Positions 34,151-43,597 of a stretch of 53,056 nucleotides of DNA are shown here, in pieces. A model generated the notes under the pieces. The model saw nothing but the letters and a program-made list of their open reading frames with translations. It was not told the origin of the DNA and did not search any database. Made by a program: the position numbers and the translations under genes. The stretch spans positions 1 through 53,056 of the forward strand of contig JAFGWL010000005.1 in assembly GCA_016937175.1 (NCBI GenBank), written 5' to 3'. The stretch's first letter is position 1, and every line of letters begins with the position of its first letter. This DNA comes from Candidatus Mcinerneyibacteriota bacterium (GTDB lineage: Bacteria > Macinerneyibacteriota > Macinerneyibacteria > Macinerneyibacteriales > DSCS01).

Positions 34151-34909
34151 ATGAAACGCATATTTTTTTTACTTGCTTTTTTTCTCCTTCTGCATGCAGC
34201 GCTCTGGGGCTTATCCAAAGAAGATGTCACTTTTTCCACAACTGACGGCCGCTCCATCCAGGGAACCGTCTACAAACCGGAAGTCACAAATAGCAAATCT
34301 CCGGTAGTGATCATCGCTCCCGGCAGCGGTTATCACCGCGGGCTTCCTTTAGTGGCGGGATTTGGGCAACGCTGTGCGGAAGAAGGGCTGATCGCCGTTA
34401 CCTTTGATTGGCACTACTTTTCAGAAAAGGGAAAGATCTCTGAAGGTTGGTTACGGGAAAAAGAGGATATCGCATCAGCAGTGGCTTATGCCCGGAGTCT
34501 GAAAGAGGCTGACAAAGAGGCACTCGTCCTCGTGGGCAAATCCTTCGGTTCCGTCATCGCCTGGCACCATTTCCGTGAAGACAACACTTTAAAAGCGCTC
34601 ATCCTCCTGACTCCCGTGATCCCTGATGACGACTATGAATCCAAACTCTACCCTGGCCTCGGCAGAGAAAAGCGCCCCGTGGTCATCGGCCTGGGAGCTT
34701 CAGACAAAGACAACGGGCCGCTGGAACAGATCTATAGAACTCTCGACAGATGTGAACAGAAGATCCCTGTATTTATCCCTCCCGGCGACCACGGCATGAA
34801 TGTAGGTGCCTGGGATGACTCACGGTATAAGGGGATCAATGAATACAACAACCAGCTCACTGTGGATATCGCCCTCCACTGGATCAAAGTCCTGCTGGGG
34901 TTGTATTGA
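34151..34909 (+). CDS. Secreted alpha/beta hydrolase, dienelactone-hydrolase-like
   Basis: 252 aa from the ATG at 34151, which has AAGGAGG upstream. A signal peptide covers about residues 1-22 (LLAFFLLLHAALWG). The hydrolase core has the oxyanion strand VVIIAPGSG, the nucleophile elbow G-K-S-F-G-S and the late His in GDHGMN. The substrate is an unknown ester or amide in the periplasm. A terminator-like hairpin follows the stop. Divergent from the outer membrane protein gene. Confidence 0.85.
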   Translation: MKRIFFLLAFFLLLHAALWGLSKEDVTFSTTDGRSIQGTVYKPEVTNSKSPVVIIAPGSGYHRGLPLVAGFGQRCAEEGLIAVTFDWHYFSEKGKISEGWLREKEDIASAVAYARSLKEADKEALVLVGKSFGSVIAWHHFREDNTLKALILLTPVIPDDDYESKLYPGLGREKRPVVIGLGASDKDNGPLEQIYRTLDRCEQKIPVFIPPGDHGMNVGAWDDSRYKGINEYNNQLTVDIALHWIKVLLGLY

Positions 34910-34916
34910 TTACTGA

Positions 34917-34950
34917 GGCCCGCAAATCAGCGGGCCCCGACTCAATTTTT
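34917..34950. terminator. Terminator-like hairpin between hydrolase and NlpC/P60-like gene
   Basis: GGCCCGC (34917-34923) and GCGGGCC (34930-34936) form a 7-bp stem with a 6-nt loop; a short T-run follows at 34946-34950. It serves the hydrolase gene most plausibly; the tract is not immediately adjacent, so strength is uncertain. Confidence 0.5.
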
Positions 34951-35373
34951 ACTGACTGCCCCTGCCAGGTAGCGTCCCGGAGGAGTCCATCCTAAATATT
35001 CCGGTTTTGTCCACCCCGGTGTAGTCAGTACTTCGATCTCCCTGTAATCGTCGATGCGGACTTCTCCCCAGGAGTGGATGACTTTCCCATCTCCGAGGGA
35101 AAGCCCCACATGGCCCCAATTCTTTTCAACGCCGTTCAGAGGCCCGGAAGCTTTATAGAAGACGAAGGCTCCCTGAGGAGGAAGCCCTTCTGTGACCCAT
35201 CCGTAGAGAAGAGCAGACTCCATGGCTGTAGATCCTCCGAATATTTCTATGCCGTTGCCCTTCTCTACAGCATCTTCCACAAAGGCCAGGCATCTGCCGG
35301 GATAATCGCAACTGCCTTTTTTTTCAGCCGCCCATCTCACGGCCTTTTCAATCATCTCGCGATAGTCGCGCAC
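34942..35373 (-). CDS. NlpC/P60-like cysteine peptidase or amidase
   Basis: 143 aa with a GTG start at 35373 (AAGGAG 5 nt upstream); an ATG two bases upstream is in another frame. Catalytic-type Cys in GRCLAFVEDA and His in WGHVGLSLGDGKVIHSWG are arranged as in NlpC/P60 or CHAP hydrolases. There is no signal peptide, so it may act in the cytoplasm or on imported material. It is transcribed toward the hydrolase terminator, convergent with it. Confidence 0.75.
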   Translation of the reverse strand: MRDYREMIEKAVRWAAEKKGSCDYPGRCLAFVEDAVEKGNGIEIFGGSTAMESALLYGWVTEGLPPQGAFVFYKASGPLNGVEKNWGHVGLSLGDGKVIHSWGEVRIDDYREIEVLTTPGWTKPEYLGWTPPGRYLAGAVSKN

Positions 35374-35423
35374 ATGCTCTCCTTTGCGAATTTATCGTCC
35401 CTGCCCTATGTCAATGCTGCAAT

Positions 35424-36788
35424 TCAGCAGGAGCAGAGCCCCATCTTCTTTTTCGCAGCATCTTCTGCAGCTTTGAGAAGCGGATAAGCGGCAGGAGAAG
35501 CCGTCAGCAAAGGATGTGTCCCGATCTGCGAGACCAGGATGGCATTGATATCCATCCTGTTTTGAATAATAAAACCAAGGGCATTGGTCAGTTCTCCCAC
35601 AGAAAGCCCGCCTGTGATCTCCCCGCCCAAAATAATTCCTGCTTCTTTTCCCACTATGAGTTTGACCTTTTGTTTTTTGGTGCCTGGTAATTTCCCCGGA
35701 TGTTTGTCCGGGCCTTCGAATTCGCCTGTGATGATGTCAAACCCTTCTTCCAGCGCTCGGGATTCAGTAAGCCCGGCTACACCGAAAGCTTCATCTCCCA
35801 GGGCCGTGGCAAAAATAGAGATGGTCCCGCTGAAGGTCTTGACCAGAGACAGCTTGTAAAGGTTCATCCCGGCAATACGTGCTTCTGCGCAAGCCGTAGA
35901 CGCCAACATGACTCCGCTTGTCTTACGTGTCACAAAGTCTTTCTTTTCTGCGCAGTCTCCCACGGCGAATATATGCTCATCATCTGTACGCATATATTCA
36001 TCTACTTTGATCGCTCCGAGCTCATTGATCATAAGTCCTGCTTCTTTGGCAAGATCGGAATTAGGCCTGTATCCCATAGCCAGGATGACTGCATCAGCCG
36101 GGATCTTTTCTCCGTTCTCAAGAAGGACAGCTTCCACTTTTCCTTTACCGATGATCTCTTTCACGCCGGTTCCTGTGATGACTTCGACTCCGGCTTCTTT
36201 TAAGAGGTTTTCAGCGCGGGAAGCGGTCTCTGCGTCAAAAGCTTTTCCCAGAATGTGAGTCATCTTCTCGACAAGGGTCACTTTTTTCCCGGCTTTGTTC
36301 AACTCGTCAGAAAGCTCCACCCCGATAAAACCGGCCCCGATCGTCACGACTGACCGGCACCCTTTTAAAGCTTTTTGCATTGCATCCAGATATTCCTTGT
36401 TCTTGGGGACACTAAAGACATTTTCCAGGTCTTTCCCCTTCAGCCAGGATGGGATGACAGGAACCGATCCGGTCGCCAGCACTAATTTTTCATAACGGAC
36501 TGTCTCGCCGGATTCCAATGCACAAGTTTTTTCAATACGGTCGATAGACTCCACACGGTCCTCCAGAAGAGTGATCCCCATCTTTTCGTAACCGCTCTCC
36601 ACCGGAATGATGTTGTTCTCAGTCGTCTCTATTGTGGAAAAAACATAAGGGATCCCGCACGGCACCAGGGTCCTTCCCTTGAGACGTACTACAGTGACAC
36701 TTTTTTCAGGGTAAGTGGTCTTGGCAGTGTTGGCTGCCACCAGGCCCGCAGCGCTGCTTCCGATAACAAGGACATCACATTTCTTCAT
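35424..36788 (-). CDS. FAD-dependent pyridine nucleotide-disulfide oxidoreductase (CoA-disulfide reductase/NADH oxidase type)
   Basis: 454 aa. FAD is bound by VIGSSAAGLVAA at the N-terminus; NAD(P)H by TIGAGFIGVELSDEL; DEHIFAVGDCAE is the second FAD motif. Cys44 in VPCGIPY is the single redox cysteine of CoA-disulfide reductases and NADH oxidases. The C-terminus HPLLTASPAAYP matches the dimerisation domain, and the protein ends in C-S-C, which is unusual. AAGGAG precedes the ATG. Substrate (CoA disulfide, polysulfide, O2) cannot be decided. Confidence 0.9.
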   Translation of the reverse strand: MKKCDVLVIGSSAAGLVAANTAKTTYPEKSVTVVRLKGRTLVPCGIPYVFSTIETTENNIIPVESGYEKMGITLLEDRVESIDRIEKTCALESGETVRYEKLVLATGSVPVIPSWLKGKDLENVFSVPKNKEYLDAMQKALKGCRSVVTIGAGFIGVELSDELNKAGKKVTLVEKMTHILGKAFDAETASRAENLLKEAGVEVITGTGVKEIIGKGKVEAVLLENGEKIPADAVILAMGYRPNSDLAKEAGLMINELGAIKVDEYMRTDDEHIFAVGDCAEKKDFVTRKTSGVMLASTACAEARIAGMNLYKLSLVKTFSGTISIFATALGDEAFGVAGLTESRALEEGFDIITGEFEGPDKHPGKLPGTKKQKVKLIVGKEAGIILGGEITGGLSVGELTNALGFIIQNRMDINAILVSQIGTHPLLTASPAAYPLLKAAEDAAKKKMGLCSC

Positions 36789-36830
36789 ATCACATTCTCC
36801 TTTGTTAGTTAAGGCTATCTTTTCATGGAC

Positions 36831-36858
36831 ATTATACCCGCATCTTCTTTTGAAACAA
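36831..36858 (-). promoter_or_regulatory. Promoter of the FAD oxidoreductase gene
   Basis: Minus-strand TTGTTT (36853-36858), 16-nt spacer, TATAAT (36831-36836). The leader carries TTAACTAAC before AAGGAG. Confidence 0.6.
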
Positions 36859-36865
36859 TATATTT

Positions 36866-37414
36866 TTACCGGTTTTTCTCTTTTTTTAAAGAATTTTCCC
36901 CATCTTCGATCCGGTAATGTCTCTTTTTCAGATATCGTCCCAGCAGGATCGAAGAGAACAGGATCAAAGGGAGAGAGACAAGAAAACGGATTGCGGTAAA
37001 CTTCAGGCCCATGAAAGAGGCTTCAAAGACGGCCATGGGGACACGGAAAACAGCAGAGGCACTGATATAGGTAAAGATCACACTGAGCTTAGCCCCTTTT
37101 CTGTAAAGAGAATATGAAACAGGGAAAGCCACATAAAGCCCACCCACAGTGGTCCCAGCTAAAATAAACGCCCACACATACCCCATAAAAAGAGAGCCTT
37201 CGCCAAGGTGCTTCTCAACCGTCTCTTTTTTGACCCAGACTTCAAAAAGCCCGATGAGGATGAATGCGCAGGGAAGGATCTTAAGCATATCGAGGGTAAA
37301 GAGGCTAAAGTTCCTCCCTGTCTCCAGGCCTGGTTGAAACCCTGCAATAAAGGAGACTCCCAAAAAAAGAAGAAACAGAGCAGCTGCGGCCAGCTTCATC
37401 TTTCCCCTTCTCAT
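36866..37414 (-). CDS. Permease half-protein B (COG0701-like)
   Basis: 182 aa. About five hydrophobic helices. AGTTVGGLYVAFPVSYSLYRKG, followed by a Pro-containing helix and I-R-F-L-V, parallels one half of COG0701/ArsP-type permeases, and also parallels the partner protein encoded upstream. It overlaps that partner by 4 nt (ATGA), so the two are translationally coupled and likely form a heterodimer. The transported substrate is unknown; relatives export arsenicals or metals. A second ATG at 37399 is possible. Confidence 0.75.
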   Translation of the reverse strand: MRRGKMKLAAAALFLLFLGVSFIAGFQPGLETGRNFSLFTLDMLKILPCAFILIGLFEVWVKKETVEKHLGEGSLFMGYVWAFILAGTTVGGLYVAFPVSYSLYRKGAKLSVIFTYISASAVFRVPMAVFEASFMGLKFTAIRFLVSLPLILFSSILLGRYLKKRHYRIEDGENSLKKEKNR

Positions 37415-37893
37415 CCCAGCTCCCCGAAGAATAAACCGGTCGCTACAGCCACGAGAAGAGCTGTCACCAGGCTTAAAGCATTTCTGAGCAAAGTGGCCCT
37501 TGTCCCGAAATAGGCCCTCTCCACAGGAAATGTCAAAACCCCTACCATCATCAATGTCGTTGTAAAGGCCGAAAGAACCATGTAGGAGACCCCTTGTTTA
37601 AGAAGAATACCGCACAGGGGAAAAGCGACAAATCCCGGCATTAGGGTAACAGAACCTATAAGAGCCGCAGCAATCACAGAGGCCCATTTTGTTCCGTTGC
37701 CCAATATAGCTGCGATCACCTGATTGGGAAGAAACGCCAGGATAAGAGACATGAGGATAAGAACCAGGATAAAATCAGGAGCGATACGGACAAATCTTTT
37801 CCAGGCGATTATGAGGGCCTGCTTACTTTTTCTTCTGTCTTTTATAAAAGAAAAAAGAAGAAGCAGAGCTGTTCCTGCATAAAAAAAAAGCAT
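37411..37893 (-). CDS. Permease half-protein A (COG0701-like)
   Basis: 160 aa from the second of two ATGs (37893, AAGGAG 5 nt upstream; the first at 37896 is also possible). About five membrane helices. GSVTLMPGFVAFPLCGILLKQG and F-T-T-T-L-M-M-V-G-V-L-T-F-P match a half of the COG0701 permease fold, which in other bacteria is one polypeptide of about 300 residues. Start of a two-gene unit with half B. Confidence 0.75.
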   Translation of the reverse strand: MLFFYAGTALLLLFSFIKDRRKSKQALIIAWKRFVRIAPDFILVLILMSLILAFLPNQVIAAILGNGTKWASVIAAALIGSVTLMPGFVAFPLCGILLKQGVSYMVLSAFTTTLMMVGVLTFPVERAYFGTRATLLRNALSLVTALLVAVATGLFFGELG

Positions 37894-37931
37894 CATGTCT
37901 CCTTGAGTTAGTATTCGTTAACTTCTTTCTG

Positions 37932-37959
37932 AAGATAACTGTTGCCGTGTTTTTGTCAA
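37932..37959 (-). promoter_or_regulatory. Promoter of the split permease genes
   Basis: Minus-strand TTGACA (37954-37959), 16-nt spacer, TATCTT (37932-37937); the leader carries TACTAAC before AAGGAG. Confidence 0.65.
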
Positions 37960-37970
37960 GAAAAGAGTGG

Positions 37971-37990
37971 GGGGAGGCGAACGCCTCCCC
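37971..37990. terminator. Terminator between the RND operon and permease promoter
   Basis: GGGGAGGC (37971-37978) and GCCTCCCC (37983-37990), loop GAAC, form an 8-bp perfect stem 2 nt after the stop of the last RND gene. T-rich sequence follows on both sides, moderately on the minus strand. Confidence 0.7.
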
Positions 37991-37992
37991 TT

Positions 37993-40900
37993 TTATAGTT
38001 TATGCTTTTCCAACCTTGTGACCATGGCTGTGTAGATCACTGGGATGATAATCAGTGTAAGTATGGTCGACGTGGTCAACCCGCCGATGATGGTCACAGC
38101 CAGGGGTCGGGTCAGTTCACTTCCTTCTCCGATCCCTATGGCCAAAGGAATCAGTCCCAGGATAGTCGTCATGGAAGTCATAAGGATAGGGCGAAAACGG
38201 AGTTTCCCCCCTGTCTTAACGGCATTCAGAAGGTCATACCCCTCCTCTTTCCTGAGACGGTTGATGATATCGATCTTGACAATACTGTCATTGACAACGA
38301 TACCTACAAGGACCACCATCCCCATAAGGCTCATGATGTTCAGCGAGGTATTTGTGATGAGCATGAGGACAAAGACACCGATGAAGGCCAGGGGAACAGC
38401 CAGGATGATGACAAAGGGTTGGAAGAAAGATTCAAACTGAACACCCAGGATCATGTAGACAAGGATCAGGGATAAGATAAAGGCGAACCCGAGTCCGGAA
38501 AAAGAATCCCTCATATTTTCGATTTTCCCGGCGAACTTGACCTTGACTTTTCCGGTATCCGGGAGCCCATCGAAAGCCAGTCGGACCTTGTCGATGGCCT
38601 TCTCCAGGGAGAGTCCTTTAATATTGCACATGAGAGAGAGTTTACGCCGCTGGTCCTCACGTTTCAGCTCATTGGGGACTTTTACGATCTGCATATCCAC
38701 AATATCACGGATCTTGTAATCGAATCCGTCGACATTGATGATCTTTTCCATAAACTCATCATAATTCGGGGGACGCTCTTCATTTTTGACCCATATATCG
38801 ATTTCCTTGTCTTGGTCATAGATGGTTGTGGCCAGGTCGCCTACCGTGTACTTTTTCAGCTGTTCGATCACGGTGTAGAGAGGGGTATCGATGGTATCGA
38901 TGAAGTAGTCTTTAAAACGCATCTCGATGATCTCCCGCTCAAGCTCCATATCCTTGACGACAAGGCGGAACCCGTCGATTTTTTCTATCTCTGGTTTCAG
39001 CCGATCAGCCACAGCGTTCAGCTCTTCGATCTCCTCCCCTTCCAGGATGACTTCGATATCATATTCTCCGAAGTCAAAGAATTGATTATAGATGCTCCCT
39101 GCCGAGTAAAAGGTGATATTGCCTTCGAGAGCACCTAGTTTGCTCATAAGATACTGTTTGAACGGTTCTACAAGCTTTTTACTCTTCATGGCAAACATAA
39201 AGTATCCCGTATTCAATCCTGAAATACTGTTGCCATAGGTCTTTCCCAGGTTGACGACAAAGTAGTCGATCTTTGACTCCTGATCTCTGATCGCAGATTC
39301 CACAAATTTCACATATTTTTCATTGGCACTCATGGTGGCTCCTGTGGAGAGCTTGTATTCCATGAAGAACTTATTCTCCTTGACATCGGGGACAAACTCC
39401 CGCCTTAAGAAAAGAGAGAGTCCCGCTGTCAGGAGTAGAACCGCCAGCGTAAGCAGGAGCGCCTTTTTCTTATTGGCCAGGGCCTTGTCCAGAATAGATT
39501 CATAGATCCCCATCCCCTTCTCCAGGATCTCGTCAAACCAGTCGAAGAGAGCTTTTCCCCTCCGGACCACAAATCGGTTCATCCGTTCAATAAACCTCGA
39601 ATCTCTGGAAAAGACCATTGGGACCAGGGTAAGAGCGACGATAAGAGAGGCCAGAAGAGAGACTGAAATGACAAAAGCCTGCTGTTTGAAGAGAACGGCG
39701 ATGACCCCTTTCAGATATAGGACAGGGAGAAAGACAGCTATGGTCGTCAGAGTCCCTGCCATGATGGCCATGGCCACTTCTGAAGCCCCTTTAACCGAAG
39801 CTTCGCGGGGATCCCGTCCGTAACCCAGATAACGGTCCATATTTTCCAGAACGACAATGGAGTTATCCACAAGCAGCCCGATCCCGATAGCCAGGCCTCC
39901 CAGAGAGAGGATATTGATACTGATCTTGGCCAGATAGAGCGTGATGAAAGTGGCGATGATGGAAAGGGGCATAGAGAGGCCTATGATAAAGGGTGATTTA
40001 AAGTCATGTAAAAAGACGAAGAGGACAAAAAAGGCCAGGACTCCTCCGATGAGGATAGAGAGGATGACATTGTTAATCGCATTTTTAATCGTCTCGGAGT
40101 CATCATAGAGGACCTGGAGATTCAGTTTCGGGTCTTCCTGTTCCAGGGAAGCGATGAGCTCCCTGATATCCGAAGCTACTTTGACGGTATTTGCAGATGA
40201 GGATTTTACAATCAGGAGGCCGATCCCGCGTTTACCGTTGAACCGTGAATACTCATCGAGCTCTGCAGCCCGGCGCCTGATATCCGCCAGGTCCTTCAGA
40301 CGGATATCCCCCCTGACTTTCATATTCCCGATCTCTTCTACTGTATAGCGGTTCTTTTCCAAAGAAAGCGAATAGGAGAAGTTTTCATCACCGATCTCTC
40401 CGGCAGCACTCACAAAATTATTACGGCTGAGGACCGTCTGGATCTCGTTGAAAGTGATTCCGTAGGAGACCATGTTCCTGTTGGAGACGATGACCTGGAT
40501 CTCCTCCTCGTCTGCTCCCACGACGTCACATAGGGCGACCCCCTCCAACCGCTCAAAGCGTCGTTTCAGGCTGTCGGAAGCATAATTGCTCAGGGTCATA
40601 AAGTCGTAATCACCATCCACCATGATCTGCATGATGGGAGCCTGGGCAGGATCGAAGTAGAGGATGTTGGGTTTTTCAGCATCCCCCAGGTCGTCGGAGA
40701 TATTATCCAGTTTTTCGCGGGCTTTGAGCATGGTATATTCCATATCCACGCCCCAGTAAAACTCAACGGTGATGAGCGATTTTGATTCCGTCGATATCGA
40801 GGTAATCTTTTTTACGTTGGGAAGAGTCCCCAGCTGCCGCTCTATCTTCTGAGTCACATTGGTATCCACCTCTTCAGGAGGCATATTGGGGGCTTTTGTC

Positions 40901-41043
40901 TCCACGGTGATCTTGGGAATATCAATGGACGGAAGAAGCTCGATATTCAGCATCTTAAAAGAGATAAATCCCAACAGCAACACGGCCATGAAGATCATGG
41001 TCGTCGTTACGGGACGGCGGACAGAAAAATTCGGAAGGCTCAT
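37993..41043 (-). CDS. RND efflux pump inner membrane subunit 1 (AcrB/HAE1 family)
   Basis: 1016 aa, the full RND length with 12 membrane helices and two large periplasmic loops. N-terminus SLPNFSVRRPVTTTMIFMAVLL is typical. In helix 4 the AcrB Asp-Asp pair is Asp393-Asn394 (LLVDNSIVVLEN), and in helix 10 the AcrB Lys940 position is Asn918 (GIVVNDSIV); RFRPILMTS keeps the helix 11 Arg. Exports drugs, lipids or signals using the proton gradient. It is the last gene of the operon and overlaps the adaptor gene by 4 nt. Confidence 0.95.
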   Translation of the reverse strand: MSLPNFSVRRPVTTTMIFMAVLLLGFISFKMLNIELLPSIDIPKITVETKAPNMPPEEVDTNVTQKIERQLGTLPNVKKITSISTESKSLITVEFYWGVDMEYTMLKAREKLDNISDDLGDAEKPNILYFDPAQAPIMQIMVDGDYDFMTLSNYASDSLKRRFERLEGVALCDVVGADEEEIQVIVSNRNMVSYGITFNEIQTVLSRNNFVSAAGEIGDENFSYSLSLEKNRYTVEEIGNMKVRGDIRLKDLADIRRRAAELDEYSRFNGKRGIGLLIVKSSSANTVKVASDIRELIASLEQEDPKLNLQVLYDDSETIKNAINNVILSILIGGVLAFFVLFVFLHDFKSPFIIGLSMPLSIIATFITLYLAKISINILSLGGLAIGIGLLVDNSIVVLENMDRYLGYGRDPREASVKGASEVAMAIMAGTLTTIAVFLPVLYLKGVIAVLFKQQAFVISVSLLASLIVALTLVPMVFSRDSRFIERMNRFVVRRGKALFDWFDEILEKGMGIYESILDKALANKKKALLLTLAVLLLTAGLSLFLRREFVPDVKENKFFMEYKLSTGATMSANEKYVKFVESAIRDQESKIDYFVVNLGKTYGNSISGLNTGYFMFAMKSKKLVEPFKQYLMSKLGALEGNITFYSAGSIYNQFFDFGEYDIEVILEGEEIEELNAVADRLKPEIEKIDGFRLVVKDMELEREIIEMRFKDYFIDTIDTPLYTVIEQLKKYTVGDLATTIYDQDKEIDIWVKNEERPPNYDEFMEKIINVDGFDYKIRDIVDMQIVKVPNELKREDQRRKLSLMCNIKGLSLEKAIDKVRLAFDGLPDTGKVKVKFAGKIENMRDSFSGLGFAFILSLILVYMILGVQFESFFQPFVIILAVPLAFIGVFVLMLITNTSLNIMSLMGMVVLVGIVVNDSIVKIDIINRLRKEEGYDLLNAVKTGGKLRFRPILMTSMTTILGLIPLAIGIGEGSELTRPLAVTIIGGLTTSTILTLIIIPVIYTAMVTRLEKHKL

Positions 41044-42203
41044 TCTTCCTCCACAGCAGCATCCTCATTATTGACCACAGTGACCGCTGCCTTATGGTTC
41101 AGGACATAATGTCCCTCGACGATGATCTCTTCACCGGCATCAAGTTTATCTTCGATGACGATATACTGGTAATTCTCCGGGCCCACATCCACATAGGTCC
41201 AGTAGCCCAGGCCGTTCTTAACGACGAAGACAAGCTTTTTCCCGTCTCTTTCCAGGACTGCTTCTTTAGGGACAAGGACCTTGTCTTTGATAAGATCCAC
41301 CTGCAGAAGGACGTCGCAGAAGACCCCCGGATAGAGATCGCCTTTTCTGTTGTCCAGCTCCACTACAGCATAGGTGGAGTTGTCATCATAGATAAGGGGA
41401 TTAACGGAGTAGACCCTTCCGGAATACTTTTCTTCGGAAACCACAGGGAATATCACAGCTGTGGCCCCTTCTTTGATCTGGTTGATATCTTTGACCAGGA
41501 TTTTTGCTTTGATGCGGAGACGTGTGATATCAGCGATACTGAGAACCGCACTGCCCGCCTGGAGATACTCCCCCTGTTTGGCTGCGATCTTCCCGACGAC
41601 TCCTGAAAAGGGAGCACGTATGGAACACTTTTTGTAATTTTCAAGAGCCTGTTTCAAGGCAAGTTCCTGTTCTCCCAGGCGGTATTTTATCCGTTCCCGG
41701 GTGATGGTCCCCTTTTGGAGCCCCTCCACTACATCCTGCTGGATTTTGGCGACCTCGCTGTCGTCTGAATAGAGGTCTTTCTGCTCCACAGCAAACCCTT
41801 CGACGCTTCCCACATCTTCAGAGATAGCCAGATACTGGATATAGGCTTTTTTATATTCCAGAAGGGCCTTTTCATAATTGATCTGGTAGGTGGGATTATC
41901 GATGGTAAAGAGCAGGGTTCCTTTCTGAACGAACTGACCCTCTTTTACTTTGATATTGACGTTTCCTGTGACTTCAGCGATATAGTCGTTCACACGTATG
42001 GCTTCCAGTTTCCCTGACGAGGAGATATAAAGCGGGAGGTCGCCCTTCCACGACCGGACAGTCTTCACCGGAACGGGAGCGGCCAGAGGTTTACTCTTAT
42101 CCTCCGCTTCTTTACTCTTTTTATTAAAGAAAAGGAACCAGGCTCCTGCTGCAAGGGCAGCGATAATAATCACGAGAACAATAACAAGGATCTTCTTTTT
42201 CAT
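41040..42203 (-). CDS. RND membrane fusion protein (HlyD/AcrA type adaptor)
   Basis: 387 aa. An N-terminal anchor helix (VLVIIIAALAAGAWFLFF) is followed by a split lipoyl domain (YIAEVTGNVNIKVKEGQFV and CSIRAPFSGVVGKIAAKQGEYL), a helical hairpin between them, a beta-barrel domain, and a membrane-proximal domain. It joins the pumps to the TolC-like channel. The tail is acidic (NNEDAAVEEE). ATGA overlaps on both sides show coupled translation. Confidence 0.95.
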   Translation of the reverse strand: MKKKILVIVLVIIIAALAAGAWFLFFNKKSKEAEDKSKPLAAPVPVKTVRSWKGDLPLYISSSGKLEAIRVNDYIAEVTGNVNIKVKEGQFVQKGTLLFTIDNPTYQINYEKALLEYKKAYIQYLAISEDVGSVEGFAVEQKDLYSDDSEVAKIQQDVVEGLQKGTITRERIKYRLGEQELALKQALENYKKCSIRAPFSGVVGKIAAKQGEYLQAGSAVLSIADITRLRIKAKILVKDINQIKEGATAVIFPVVSEEKYSGRVYSVNPLIYDDNSTYAVVELDNRKGDLYPGVFCDVLLQVDLIKDKVLVPKEAVLERDGKKLVFVVKNGLGYWTYVDVGPENYQYIVIEDKLDAGEEIIVEGHYVLNHKAAVTVVNNEDAAVEEE

Positions 42204-43597
42204 AGTAACTCCTCCACTATCGCTTGGGCATTCCCGACATATGAGCTGATCTCGAGAGCCGTCAGATTGTAATTTTTCAGCAAAGCGAGATATTCAAGCT
42301 CGGCGCTGATATATTCATCCTCAATATCCATGAGTTCCTGCAGAGTAATCGCCCCGATGTTGAACCGGGAGAGGCTGGAACGGTAATTCTCTTTCAGCGT
42401 GGGCAGAATATTCTTGAAAAGACCGATCTTTTCCCGGGTGATCTCCAGCTCTGTCATGAGCTTTTCAAAGGAGATCTGAATGGTCTCCATCTCATCCTGA
42501 AACCTGTTTTTTTCCATGAGATAGTCGATCTTAGTCATTTTCAGCCCGGACACCTTGGACAGATTGGCAAAAGGGATCGAAAGGACAAGAGACAGAGAAT
42601 AGTTGTCCCGTTCCAGGTTTCCCATAGATGAAACCCCTCCTCCGGTATAGGTGGCTTCCAGCTCTCCGAAGAGGGCCGGTTCATACTGCTTTTTATTCAT
42701 TTTGTATATACGGTAGGCATTATCCATCCTGATCTTCTGAAGAACCTGGCGCGTGTCGGGGCGAGTATCCTGAAAAAGAGAAAAATCGATATTGAGGATA
42801 TTTTTCTCAGGATCTTCAAAGGGGCCGTTCAGGTATAGCCTCATCTTTTTATCTGCCTCTTTGAGCTGCATCTCCGACTCCTTCAGGGCCATCTCCAGAA
42901 ATACATAACGTTTTTTTATCCTGTTATAGGTGATAAGGTCTGTGAGCCCCATCTTATAACTGTTCTCGGTAGCCCTGAAGATATCCCTGTAGCGCTCTGT
43001 CTGCCCTTTGTTCAATTCATAGCCCCTGAGGATAGTAAGATAGTCAATATAATGACTGTAGGCTGTTTTGAAAAAATCGAGGATATTCTGATCACAGTTG
43101 ATCTGCTTCTCTTTCCGGCTGTTCAGCCATAGCTTCATCCTGTGATACCCTGTATTGCTCCCCCAGAAATACTGACGGGCCGAGAAGAGAAGCTGGCCGG
43201 TTTTATACCCCCCCTCCACCTCCTCGCCGTAATACTTATAGGTCTGATAATCCACATAGGAAAAAGTAGCTTGGAGTTCTGTATTTGTGGGAAGAAGCTG
43301 ATTCACCACAGCTGCCCCCCCGTAGGAGAGGTACTCGTTTTCAAATACCTCACCCAACCCCTCATACTCGTCTGTGCTGCTCCGGTAAGTAGGAAGATAA
43401 AATTCAAAATCTATACGGGGCAGCAGCAAAGCGAGGTCCGACCGGGATGACCAGGCCTCATAGCTGTTTTTAAGTTCAAGGTCGCGGCGCCCGTCTCCTT
43501 TTTCCCAGGCTCTTTCCAGATACTCACTGAACGACATAGCCGAAAGAGCGAGAGAAAGCAGAAGAGTGAATAGAATCAAAGTTACTGATCGCTTCAT
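42200..43597 (-). CDS. TolC-family outer membrane efflux protein
   Basis: 465 aa. A signal peptide (to about A19) is followed by the two OEP repeats, each with long coiled-coil helices: first half about 30-240 (with YSHYIDYLTILRGYELNKGQ), second half 280-465 (IGAITLQELMDIEDEYISAELEYLALLKNYN, the conserved last helix). The protein forms the outer channel of the RND system. It overlaps both neighbours by 4 nt. Confidence 0.9.
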   Translation of the reverse strand: MKRSVTLILFTLLLSLALSAMSFSEYLERAWEKGDGRRDLELKNSYEAWSSRSDLALLLPRIDFEFYLPTYRSSTDEYEGLGEVFENEYLSYGGAAVVNQLLPTNTELQATFSYVDYQTYKYYGEEVEGGYKTGQLLFSARQYFWGSNTGYHRMKLWLNSRKEKQINCDQNILDFFKTAYSHYIDYLTILRGYELNKGQTERYRDIFRATENSYKMGLTDLITYNRIKKRYVFLEMALKESEMQLKEADKKMRLYLNGPFEDPEKNILNIDFSLFQDTRPDTRQVLQKIRMDNAYRIYKMNKKQYEPALFGELEATYTGGGVSSMGNLERDNYSLSLVLSIPFANLSKVSGLKMTKIDYLMEKNRFQDEMETIQISFEKLMTELEITREKIGLFKNILPTLKENYRSSLSRFNIGAITLQELMDIEDEYISAELEYLALLKNYNLTALEISSYVGNAQAIVEELL

